DNA of 43,459 bases. Source: an uncultured Nitratifractor sp. (GTDB taxonomy: Bacteria; Campylobacterota; Campylobacteria; Campylobacterales; Sulfurovaceae). The notes below the pieces were generated by a model. The model saw only the letters and a list, made by a program, of their open reading frames with translations. It had not been told where the DNA came from and searched no databases. Position 1 is the first letter of the stretch. Each line of letters starts with the position of its first letter. Shown one piece after another: positions 1 through 7,132 of this stretch. The position numbers and the translations under genes were made by a program. Location of the stretch: NCBI GenBank assembly GCA_947311565.1, contig CAMZLH010000036.1, positions 1 through 43,459 on the forward strand, given 5' to 3'.

Positions 1-2
1 AT

Positions 3-203
3 TGTATTTTTTGTACGATAGTTAATAATTGCATTAATTCTCTTGACTCCAACACCTTTTATACATTTATGCAAAGTTTGGGGCTTATTAGTGCTGATGA
101 GTTGAGAGAATTAAATGATGAGATAAAAGAGAATAAGCAAGAGTGGATAGATACTGTTAAGAGATATGATGATCCTGATATTGAGGATGTTTGGCGATTT
201 TAG
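3..203 (+). CDS. C-terminal fragment of an unidentified protein
   Basis: An open frame enters from the left edge and ends at a TAG at 201-203, giving about 66 residues with no start codon that must be the true one (an internal ATG lies at 69). The C-terminal part is acidic and helical-looking, ending in the residues DPDIEDVWRF. I do not recognise the family. Codon use (GAT, AAT, TTA) matches the rest of the window, unlike the convergent radC whose stop codon lies only 9 bases away. It is annotated because the frame is open to the edge and the A/T-ending codons look coding; it could be a C-terminal domain of almost anything. Confidence 0.55.
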   Translation, partial: CIFCTIVNNCINSLDSNTFYTFMQSLGLISADELRELNDEIKENKQEWIDTVKRYDDPDIEDVWRF

Positions 204-212
204 AAATTATAT

Positions 213-872
213 TTACAGTAACCCCTCATCGCTAAAGCTATAATAGCTATCTTTTGTTAGGATTATATGGTCGAGTAGTTCTATGCCTACTAGTTTGGCT
301 ACCTCTTTTAGGCGGTTGGTTATGTTTATGTCGGCTTGGCTTGGTGTGGGTGTGTTGCTTGGGTGGTTGTGGGCTATTATTATACTTGCGGCTCTATCTT
401 CTATGGCGGTGGCAAATACTTCTCTTGGGTGGACTATGCTTTGGTTTAGGGTGCCTATAAAAAGAGTGTGGGTGTTGATGATGTGTGATGCTCCATCAAG
501 GGTAATTAGTATAAAGTGTTCTTGTTTTTTGGTGGTGAAATCTTTTAATTCGTTGAATATATCTTGTGGTGATGTTACTTTTTTGTTCTGTTTTATTAGG
601 TAACGTCTTGATAGCTCTATTGCACTTATTATTTGCGAAGCTTTGGCTAAGCCTAAGCCATTTATCTTTTGTAGTTTTTCCAAAGAGAGGTTTGCAAAAT
701 CGTTTTCGAATAGTTTGGCTATCTCTTTTGAGAGGGCAAATACATCTTTTCCCTTTATGCCACTGCCAAGCAGGATTGCTATTAGTTCGTAATCTTTTAA
801 GGCTTTTGCTCCTTTTTTTAAGAGCTTCTCTCTGGGTTTGTCATTTTGGGGTAGGGTTGTTAGCTTTTTCAT
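213..872 (-). CDS. radC: RadC family JAB/MPN-domain protein
   Basis: A 219-residue protein of usual RadC length. Residues about 60-85 contain a helix-hairpin-helix-like segment (NGLGLAKA), and the C-terminal half carries the JAMM metal motif HNHPS...PSQAD at 168-181 (H168, H170, S178, D181 as likely zinc ligands and catalytic neighbours). The family was once linked to DNA repair, but its real function is unsettled; members are common on mobile DNA. In this copy the usual HNHPSG has Asn in place of Gly. Codon use is odd: AAC, CAC, ACC, GCC and CTA are frequent, whereas neighbours prefer AAT, ACA and TTA. This suggests a different ancestry. It is convergent with the fragment at 3-203 and followed on its 5' side by a 352-base gene-free stretch. 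Confidence 0.9.
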   Translation of the reverse strand: MKKLTTLPQNDKPREKLLKKGAKALKDYELIAILLGSGIKGKDVFALSKEIAKLFENDFANLSLEKLQKINGLGLAKASQIISAIELSRRYLIKQNKKVTSPQDIFNELKDFTTKKQEHFILITLDGASHIINTHTLFIGTLNQSIVHPREVFATAIEDRAASIIIAHNHPSNTPTPSQADINITNRLKEVAKLVGIELLDHIILTKDSYYSFSDEGLL

Positions 873-1224
873 ATTTTTATTTTAGCAAATATTTTAATAA
901 ATTAGTAAAATAATTAATATATTGCCATATAATATATAGTTACATAGTTTATTTGCTTTTATCGTAGTTGCGGCTAGGCTAATGATAGGGTTTTATTATT
1001 AAACTAGTAATGGTTATTGCTAGAATGATTGATCGAACTAAGGTTGTTACTAATTAGAGCTTTTTAAGAAGATTAGATTATGTTAGCTATAATTTAATCA
1101 AATTGGATATCTTATGTATATAGACAATTGCCTATATTTTAATCACATTTAATTGATAATTTAATGTATAATTGCACCACAAAACTATTGCTATGCTTTA
1201 GTTAAAATTATTAAAGGATATAGA
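873..1224. other. 352-base intergenic region between radC and amtB
   Basis: No convincing gene, tRNA or repeat is seen here. The stretch is AT-rich with many stops in all frames, and must hold the promoters for radC (leftward) and amtB (rightward). Two TATAAT hexamers lie on the plus strand, at 1088-1093 and 1167-1172. I found no clear sigma-54 site (GG-N10-GC), although amtB genes in many proteobacteria are sigma-54 dependent. A short patch at about 960-1000 is richer in GC than its surroundings but does not resolve into a recognisable gene remnant. Confidence 0.5.
1167..1172 (+). promoter_or_regulatory. Putative -10 box for amtB
   Basis: TATAAT preceded by TG at one base upstream spacing (ATGTATAAT), 52 bases before the amtB ATG. 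This fits the lone -10 type promoter seen throughout the window and known in Campylobacterota. No obvious -35 is present. Confidence 0.4.
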
Positions 1225-2553
1225 ATGAAAAAACTACTGCTACTTTTAGCTATGGTTATACCAGCTCTTGCTTTTGCTGGTGAAGCCCCAAAATTAGATA
1301 CAGGTGATACTGCATGGATGATGGTATCTACGGCATTTGTACTGCTTATGACACCAGCTGGTCTTGCACTGTTTTATGCAGGAATGACGAGAAGTAAGAA
1401 CTCTTTAAATACTTATTCAATGGTTGTAGGCGCATTTGTTGTTGCAATGATTGTTTGGGTTGTTGCTGGTTATTCGATTGCATTTGGTACTAGTGAGAGT
1501 GCTACTATTCAAAACTTCTTTGGTGGATTTTCTAATTTAATGTTGAGTGGTATTAAATATACTGACCTTAGTGGTACATACCCTACATATGTATTTGTTG
1601 CTTTTCAAGGTACATTTGCAGCTATTACAGTAGCAATTGCAGCGGGTGCTATTATTGAGAGAATTAAGTTCTCTACTTGGATTGTTATTGTAATTCTTTG
1701 GGGATTAGTTGTTTATGCTCCAATTGCTCATATGGTATGGGGTGGAGATGGTGCATATCTATTTGATGAAGGAGCACTTGATTTTGCTGGAGGAACAGTT
1801 GTTCATATGAATGGTGGTCTTGCTGGTTTGGTTCTTGCTATTTTAGTAGGTAAAAGAGCAAACTATCCAAAAATTGCTATTAAACCTATGAGTGTTATGC
1901 TTACAGCTTTAGGTGCAGCAATTCTTTGGTTTGGTTGGTATGGATTTAATGCTGGGTCTGCATTTGGTGCAAATGCAATTGCTGGTTTAGCACTTCTTAC
2001 TACTACAATTGCAACAGCAGCTGCAGGTATTACATGGATGGTAATCGAGTGGATTAGTTATAAAAAGCCAACTCTTTTAGGTCTTGCTTCTGGTATTGTT
2101 GCTGGTCTTGTTGCTATTACTCCTGCTGCTGGTTTTGTAGGGGTTGGTGGAGCTATTATTATTGGTGTAGTTGGTTCACTAATAGGATTCTTTGGTGTTG
2201 TAGGTCTTAAGAAGATGTTTGGTTATGATGATAGTTTAGATGCATTTGGTATTCACTTTTTAGCTGGTCTTTGGGGTGCATTGGCAGTTCCATTCTTTGC
2301 TCTTCAAGATAAAGATACGCTATGGGATGGTCCACTTAAGGCTTCTATAGAGGCTGGTAAAGCGGCAGATGTCATAGGTCAGTTTATTGTTCAATTAAAG
2401 TCTGTAGCACTTGTAGGTGCATGGACATTAGTAGGTACAGTAGTAGTTTACTTTATTGCAGCAGTAGTAACTGGTGGTGGAAGAGTAGATAGTGAAACAG
2501 AAGAGATTGGTTTAGACGAATCTGTACATGGTGAGAGAAGCTTTTATTTATAA
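1225..2553 (+). CDS. amtB: Ammonium transporter AmtB
   Basis: A 442-residue Amt/MEP/Rh-family channel that conducts ammonia/ammonium across the inner membrane. Residues 1-18 form a cleavable signal peptide (AFA|GEA), followed by eleven predicted transmembrane helices. The paired pore histidines are visible as H194 (GGTVVHMNGG) and H344 (FGIHFLAGLWG); the phenylalanine gate region (FVAFQGTF) and the FGWYGFN helix are also present. The start is supported by AAAGGA about 7 bases upstream. It lies 64 bases before a PII gene, its usual partner: PII binds the cytoplasmic face of AmtB and closes the channel when nitrogen is plentiful. The gene order amtB then PII is the reverse of the enterobacterial glnK-amtB arrangement. 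Confidence 0.96.
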   Translation: MKKLLLLLAMVIPALAFAGEAPKLDTGDTAWMMVSTAFVLLMTPAGLALFYAGMTRSKNSLNTYSMVVGAFVVAMIVWVVAGYSIAFGTSESATIQNFFGGFSNLMLSGIKYTDLSGTYPTYVFVAFQGTFAAITVAIAAGAIIERIKFSTWIVIVILWGLVVYAPIAHMVWGGDGAYLFDEGALDFAGGTVVHMNGGLAGLVLAILVGKRANYPKIAIKPMSVMLTALGAAILWFGWYGFNAGSAFGANAIAGLALLTTTIATAAAGITWMVIEWISYKKPTLLGLASGIVAGLVAITPAAGFVGVGGAIIIGVVGSLIGFFGVVGLKKMFGYDDSLDAFGIHFLAGLWGALAVPFFALQDKDTLWDGPLKASIEAGKAADVIGQFIVQLKSVALVGAWTLVGTVVVYFIAAVVTGGGRVDSETEEIGLDESVHGERSFYL

Positions 2554-2560
2554 GAGATAA

Positions 2561-2959
<399 letters not shown>

Positions 2960-2962
2960 TGA

Positions 2963-3005
2963 CTAAAGCTATAGAGGGGTTGTTATTAACCTCTATAGCC
3001 TTTAG
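2963..3005. terminator. Bidirectional hairpin terminator between glnK and the FAH gene
   Basis: CTATAGAGG (2969-2977) pairs with CCTCTATAG (2990-2998), and the outer CTAAAG/CTTTAG arms extend the stem with a one-base bulge. The right arm lies within the last codons of the reverse-strand hydrolase gene and its stop codon is in the loop, so one structure can end both converging transcripts. There is no long T-run on either strand. Confidence 0.6.
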
Positions 3006-3609
3006 CAGTAAACTCATAATTTAAAATTTCTTTATTATCTAAAAATAACTTTACTTCAAATATATCACCAATAGAGTAACTACCAACACCTTTAGGAGTA
3101 CCACTCATAATTATATCGTTATCTTCTAATTTCATAAATTTTTTAATCTCTGATAAGATACTGTTAGGTTTATGTATCATTAAATCTATTGTGGCGTACT
3201 GTTGAATCTTTTTATTAATAGATAGTTCCATCTTTAAATCTTTAATTTCATTCTTATTTATTGGTATAAAATTGCTAAAGATTGCAGAGTTGTTAAAAGC
3301 TTTAGCTCTCTCCCATGGAAGACCTTTTTGTTTTGCGTACTCTTGAGCATCTTTATTAGTTAAATCTAGACCAAAACCTACACCAATTATTTCACTATTT
3401 TTAATTAAAAAAGATATTTCACCTTCGAAACGGTGAGTATCGCTAAAGTAAAAAAGCTCATTTCCAATTGCACTGTTTGGCTTATTAAACAAAACCATAT
3501 TTTCTGGTATTTCATTTCCAAGCTCTTTGATATGCTCAACATAGTTTCTGCCTACACAGACCACTTTAGATGGAAAGATCTCGCTATTTTCAAAAATTAT
3601 ACTGTTCAA
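2986..3609 (-). CDS. Fumarylacetoacetate hydrolase (FAH) family protein
   Basis: A 207-residue single-domain FAH-fold enzyme. Metal-ligand residues are visible: E62 and E64 in FEGEISFLI, D82 in LDLTNKDAQ, and K103 of the PWERAKAF segment; the C-terminal MSGTPKGVG loop is typical. Family members are hydrolases, decarboxylases or tautomerases acting on 2-oxo acids such as acylpyruvates or oxaloacetate; the substrate cannot be told here. It is slightly shorter than YcgM-type acylpyruvases (about 219). Its ATG overlaps the stop of the upstream membrane-protein gene (4 bases), so the two are translationally coupled. With an AraC regulator farther upstream, the group may handle one small metabolite, which is inference. 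Confidence 0.88.
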   Translation of the reverse strand: MNSIIFENSEIFPSKVVCVGRNYVEHIKELGNEIPENMVLFNKPNSAIGNELFYFSDTHRFEGEISFLIKNSEIIGVGFGLDLTNKDAQEYAKQKGLPWERAKAFNNSAIFSNFIPINKNEIKDLKMELSINKKIQQYATIDLMIHKPNSILSEIKKFMKLEDNDIIMSGTPKGVGSYSIGDIFEVKLFLDNKEILNYEFTAKGYRG

Positions 3610-4454
3610 TTTGTCTCCTTAATTTTATAAAATTTTACTACTATAAGTGCAATTATTATTGCCCATAGAAGTCTTATGGCTACTATTGTTGTAAAATCAG
3701 CACCGTAAATGACAAATAGTAGTGGGTCTTCGATAATAGAGTGAGCTATGCTTAGAAATGTTACTATAATGAGTATCTCTTTTTTGCTCATACTCTTTGC
3801 TTCGTTTATTAAAATACCTGCACCGTAGGTGATGCCAAGAAATAATCCTGCACCCATTGCGAAGCCAAAAGATACATTTTTATGTTTTAGTTTGGATTTT
3901 ATAAAATCCATTATAAAAATTAGTACTGTAATTATTGCAATGATTTTTAATGCTAAAATTGTAGCATTTGATAAAGAGTTTAAGAGTAGTTCATAAATTG
4001 AGTCAAACTCTTGTTTTGCAACTTTTGACACTATTGATTTTGCATCGCTATTTGAAATTATAAATGTTGAACTATATGCAACTATAAGTCCTCCACCAAC
4101 TCTTAAAATATAAGAGAACTTATTGGAAATGCCTAGCTTTTTCATAATAGCATTTTCAACTAAAAGTGAGTGACAAACACCCAAAAATATAGCTAAAATT
4201 GTCCACTCATTTGGGCTTAGTCCTAACGGTGCTGCAAATGATATTGCAGCATATAGGTTTAAAAACATACCACTTACAATTGCTAAAGCAGCCTCTGGTG
4301 GCAAGTGTAAAAGAGAAGTTATTGGTTCAAATATAAATGATACTTTAGATAATAGGTTGTAATATAGAAGTAGGTCGGCTAAGATATATATAGGAATAAC
4401 AAGTTTAATAATAAGCCAAGATGATTTTAATGCATTTTGAAAAGTGTTTTTCAT
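3606..4454 (-). CDS. Nucleoside-recognition (Gate) domain membrane protein
   Basis: A 282-residue polytopic inner-membrane protein with about seven or eight hydrophobic segments. Two repeats of the Gate type are suggested by GMFLNLYAAISFAAPLGLSP with GVCHSLLVENAIMKK (first half) and GAGLFLGITYGAGIL with SIAHSIIEDPLLF (second half). This matches the nucleoside-recognition/SpmA-like family of unknown transport function. The start has AAAAGGAAA about 5 bases upstream, and a TATAAT with a 12-bp palindrome lies just before it. It overlaps the FAH-family gene by 4 bases. The substrate is unknown; a transporter for the FAH enzyme's substrate is one possibility. Confidence 0.75.
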   Translation of the reverse strand: MKNTFQNALKSSWLIIKLVIPIYILADLLLYYNLLSKVSFIFEPITSLLHLPPEAALAIVSGMFLNLYAAISFAAPLGLSPNEWTILAIFLGVCHSLLVENAIMKKLGISNKFSYILRVGGGLIVAYSSTFIISNSDAKSIVSKVAKQEFDSIYELLLNSLSNATILALKIIAIITVLIFIMDFIKSKLKHKNVSFGFAMGAGLFLGITYGAGILINEAKSMSKKEILIIVTFLSIAHSIIEDPLLFVIYGADFTTIVAIRLLWAIIIALIVVKFYKIKETN

Positions 4455-4477
4455 ATATTTATTTCCTTTTTTATGGG

Positions 4478-4496
4478 ATTATATAGTATATATACT
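4478..4496 (-). promoter_or_regulatory. Putative promoter and palindromic operator upstream of the Gate-FAH genes
   Basis: On the minus strand a TATAAT occupies 4483-4478, 24 bases before the Gate-protein ATG. Directly upstream is a perfect 12-bp palindrome, AGTATATATACT at 4485-4496. The position next to a -10 box and downstream of an AraC-type gene suggests an operator, although such AT palindromes can arise by chance. Confidence 0.4.
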
Positions 4497-4518
4497 TTTT
4501 AAACTAGTAAAAAATTGA

Positions 4519-5244
4519 CTATTTAAAGTTTTTAGCAGAAAATGCAAAAATTTTTTTAAAGTTTTTGTTGAAATGGCTTTGGTCGAAGAATCCATAATCT
4601 GTTGCAAGATGAGCAATATTTGCCTCTTTTATCTTATCTTTTGACAAGTTGGTTTTTAAAATTATTATAAACTGTTTAGGGGTTATTGAGTATGCTTTTT
4701 TAAACTCTCTTATGATATATGACCTATCATAAGCTATATCCTTGGAGATGGTAGATAGAGTTAGCTTTTTATTTATATTTTCTAAGATATACTCTTTTGT
4801 AATTTTTGCAACATTTTTTATACTACTATCTTGATCTATTTGATACTTTAATAGTGATTTTAATTCTATTTTTAGAGCTTCTAAGTTAGAGGTTATATTT
4901 CTTTTATTAATAATAATATTATGTAACGATTTGCTCTCTAATATATTGCAATTTAGATTAAAGTTTTTTGATATATATTTTGTTAGCCACTCTTGTTTTA
5001 AGCATAGTGTATAATACTCTTTTGCATCAATATTTATAGTTTTATGTATCTCATATGGATTAAAGATAATTATCTGATTTGCAGTTATAGTTTTAGTCTT
5101 TTTTGCAAACTCTATCTTTAGAGTTCCACTTTTAATGGTACCAATATATAGGTGGTTATGAAAGTGAGTTTTGTAGTCGTTATATATAATTTTCTGATAC
5201 TTAATTTCGCCAAATACTCTATTATTCTCTTCAATTAAAACCAT
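4519..5244 (-). CDS. AraC family transcriptional regulator
   Basis: A 241-residue regulator with an N-terminal cupin-like sensing region (the [12 protein letters not shown] and [12 protein letters not shown] strands, residues about 25-70) and a C-terminal double helix-turn-helix (about 145-241) with [24 protein letters not shown] followed by [22 protein letters not shown]. This is the usual order in the AraC/XylS family. It is encoded upstream of the Gate and FAH-family genes on the same strand with a 64-base gap, and is divergent from luxS with only 52 bases between. The likely target is the neighbouring Gate-FAH pair; its ligand cannot be deduced. Confidence 0.87.
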   Translation of the reverse strand: MVLIEENNRVFGEIKYQKIIYNDYKTHFHNHLYIGTIKSGTLKIEFAKKTKTITANQIIIFNPYEIHKTINIDAKEYYTLCLKQEWLTKYISKNFNLNCNILESKSLHNIIINKRNITSNLEALKIELKSLLKYQIDQDSSIKNVAKITKEYILENINKKLTLSTISKDIAYDRSYIIREFKKAYSITPKQFIIILKTNLSKDKIKEANIAHLATDYGFFDQSHFNKNFKKIFAFSAKNFK

Positions 5245-5296
5245 TAAATACTCTTTTAAGAAATTTTATGTAATATTAGCACAAAAAAGGATATTT

Positions 5297-5803
5297 ATGC
5301 CACTATTAGATAGTTTTTTAGTTGATCATACAATTATGCCAGCACCTGCTGTAAGATTTGCCAAAGGTATGTCTACTCCATCTGGAGATAAGATAAAAGT
5401 TTATGATTTAAGATTTTGTAAACCAAATAAAGAGATTATGGGAGAGAGAGGTATTCATACTCTAGAGCATCTATTTGCAGGATTTATGAGAGAGCATTTA
5501 AATAGTGATAGTGTAGAGATTATAGATCTCTCTCCAATGGGTTGTAGAACAGGATTTTATATGAGTTTGCTTGGTGAACCAGAAGAGAAAGATGTGGTTG
5601 AGGCTTGGAAAGCTTCGATGAATGATGTTTTAGAAGTTAAGAGCCAAAGTGATATTCCAGAGCTTAATATATATCAGTGTGGTACATTCTCTATGCATTC
5701 ACTTGATGAAGCTAAAGAGATATCTAAAGGTGTACTAGATAGAGGAATTACCATTATGGATAATGATGCACTAAAACTTGATTTAAATAGTTTAGAGGCA
5801 TAA
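5297..5803 (+). CDS. luxS: S-ribosylhomocysteine lyase LuxS
   Basis: A 168-residue enzyme of the activated-methyl cycle that cleaves S-ribosylhomocysteine to homocysteine and the precursor of autoinducer 2. The metal site HTLEH (H54, E57, H58), C128 (YQCGTFSMH) as the third ligand and the catalytic C83 (MGCRTGFY) all fall at the canonical positions. An AAGG ribosome binding site lies 6 bases before the ATG. It is one base upstream of the next gene and so heads a luxS-NifX-like-mnmC run. Both luxS and mnmC deal with SAM-dependent methylation chemistry, which may be why they are together, but this link is inference. Confidence 0.97.
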   Translation: MPLLDSFLVDHTIMPAPAVRFAKGMSTPSGDKIKVYDLRFCKPNKEIMGERGIHTLEHLFAGFMREHLNSDSVEIIDLSPMGCRTGFYMSLLGEPEEKDVVEAWKASMNDVLEVKSQSDIPELNIYQCGTFSMHSLDEAKEISKGVLDRGITIMDNDALKLDLNSLEA

Positions 5804-5804
5804 A

Positions 5805-6113
5805 ATGTATATTGCAATACCAGTAGATAGTAAAAACTTAGATAGTGCAAATATATCTAAACTTTTAGATGCACAAGGTTGGGCAGTTATTGATTTCGAT
5901 GAAGGAGTAGCTAAAAGTATACAATTTAGTGATGTTTATAGCCCTGAATATGTAGATTGGCTAGATTTTATGGTTGTAGATAATAGATTTGAAAATATTA
6001 TAGATTTTCTAAATGAAGGTATTATGGTTTTAGCTCGTAGAGATGGGCAAGAGAAAATAGAAGATATTATAGAAGCATTTAAGTTTAAAGAGTTAGATGA
6101 AGCGGGATTTTAG
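5805..6113 (+). CDS. Small NifX/NafY-fold-like protein of unknown function
   Basis: A 102-residue acidic cytoplasmic protein. It begins MYIAIPVDSKNL, and the following strand-helix pattern (WAVIDFDEG, WLDFMVVD, NEGIMVLARR) resembles the dinitrogenase iron-molybdenum cofactor-binding fold of NifX and the NifB C terminus. There are no cysteine clusters and no nif genes in the window, so no link to nitrogen fixation can be claimed. It begins one base after the luxS stop and overlaps mnmC by 17 bases, so it is almost certainly co-translated with both. The family assignment is tentative. Confidence 0.7.
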   Translation: MYIAIPVDSKNLDSANISKLLDAQGWAVIDFDEGVAKSIQFSDVYSPEYVDWLDFMVVDNRFENIIDFLNEGIMVLARRDGQEKIEDIIEAFKFKELDEAGF

Positions 6114-6882
6114 TAGCCTCTATAACCCAAGTTTAAGAGCTCAAAAAAAGATTATAACTACAGAAGATGGTACACAAACTCTATACTCTAAAGAGTTTGA
6201 TGAGTGCTATCATGGCATAAAAGATGGTGCATTAAAAGAGAGCCTAAAAAAACATGTTGAACCTGCCTATAATTTAATAAAAAATAGAGATTCTATAACA
6301 ATTTTAGATATATGTTATGGGTTAGGTTTCAATACACTTGCTACTTTATACTTTTATAAAGTAGAGTCTCCAAATAGTAAACTACATATTATATCTCCAG
6401 AGTTAGATGAAAGCTTAGTTCAAAGCTTAAAGGATTTTAACTACCCAAAAGAGTTTGATGATTTTAAAGATATTATAAAACAACTTAGTAAAAATTTTAA
6501 ATATGAAGATAAGAGTATAAAAATAGATATTTTAATAGGTGATGCTAGAGATGAGGTAAAGAAGATAGATAGAAAAATAGATATAATCTATCAAGATGCT
6601 TTTAGTCCAAAAAAGAATCCTGCACTATGGACAAAAGAGTGGTTTAAAGATTTAAAGAATATATCAAATAGTAGTGTAGTTTTAACAACATACTCGGTAG
6701 CAACATCGATTAGACTAGCGCTATATGAAAATGGTTTTAATATATATATGGCACCACAATTAGATATAAGAAGTGGTACAATTGCCTCTTTATCGAGCTT
6801 GCCACTAGAGAGAGTTGATATGGAACTAAAAAAAGAGCGAAACCCTAAGGCAATTGCTTTGCAAGATATAGATATTAATTAA
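6097..6882 (+). CDS. mnmC: tRNA 5-methylaminomethyl-2-thiouridine methyltransferase (MnmC methyltransferase domain)
   Basis: A 261-residue protein matching the methyltransferase half of MnmC (DUF752 type). It has the SAM-binding strand ILDICYGLGFNTLATLYFY, the QDAFSPKKNPALWTKEWF motif characteristic of the family, and the LTTYSVATSIRLALYENGF segment. The FAD-dependent oxidase half found in E. coli MnmC is absent, as in other monofunctional versions. It would complete the mnm5s2U34 wobble modification in tRNAs for Lys, Glu and Gln. Its first 17 bases overlap the upstream gene. Calling it MnmC rather than a generic DUF752 protein is supported by the QDAFSP motif. Confidence 0.85.
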   Translation: MKRDFSSLYNPSLRAQKKIITTEDGTQTLYSKEFDECYHGIKDGALKESLKKHVEPAYNLIKNRDSITILDICYGLGFNTLATLYFYKVESPNSKLHIISPELDESLVQSLKDFNYPKEFDDFKDIIKQLSKNFKYEDKSIKIDILIGDARDEVKKIDRKIDIIYQDAFSPKKNPALWTKEWFKDLKNISNSSVVLTTYSVATSIRLALYENGFNIYMAPQLDIRSGTIASLSSLPLERVDMELKKERNPKAIALQDIDIN

Positions 6883-7037
6883 TTTAGATTATCTATTTAT
6901 AATTTCAGTAACTTCTTTTCTCTCTTTATCTTAATATATTTAATTTTTGTTGCATAATTTGGGTTTAATTTAAAGAGTAAAGTATATAAAATTTATAACA
7001 AATTGCCATATTATGCGTGTATAGAATTTTTATTTGG

Positions 7038-7043
7038 TATAAT
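7038..7043 (+). promoter_or_regulatory. Putative -10 box upstream of the secreted glycoside-hydrolase-like gene
   Basis: TATAAT in the context TTTGGTATAATC, 90 bases before the ATG at 7133, within the 250-base gap after mnmC. The rest of that gap is AT-rich with no other feature seen. Confidence 0.4.
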
Positions 7044-7132
7044 CTTATTTATATTGATCTATGGTAATGAATCTAGTTTAAATAGTAGAAGATATTATTA
7101 TAATCAAGAATAAAAATTTAATTAGGAAATTT

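Noticed and set aside
254-913. Plus-strand open frames across radC
   Set aside because: They lie wholly or mostly opposite radC, encode Leu/Cys/Trp-rich strings with no domain, and arise from the C/A-rich coding strand of radC.
1130-1200. Sigma-54 promoter for amtB
   Set aside because: No GG-N10-GC arrangement could be found; a sigma-70-like TATAAT is better supported.
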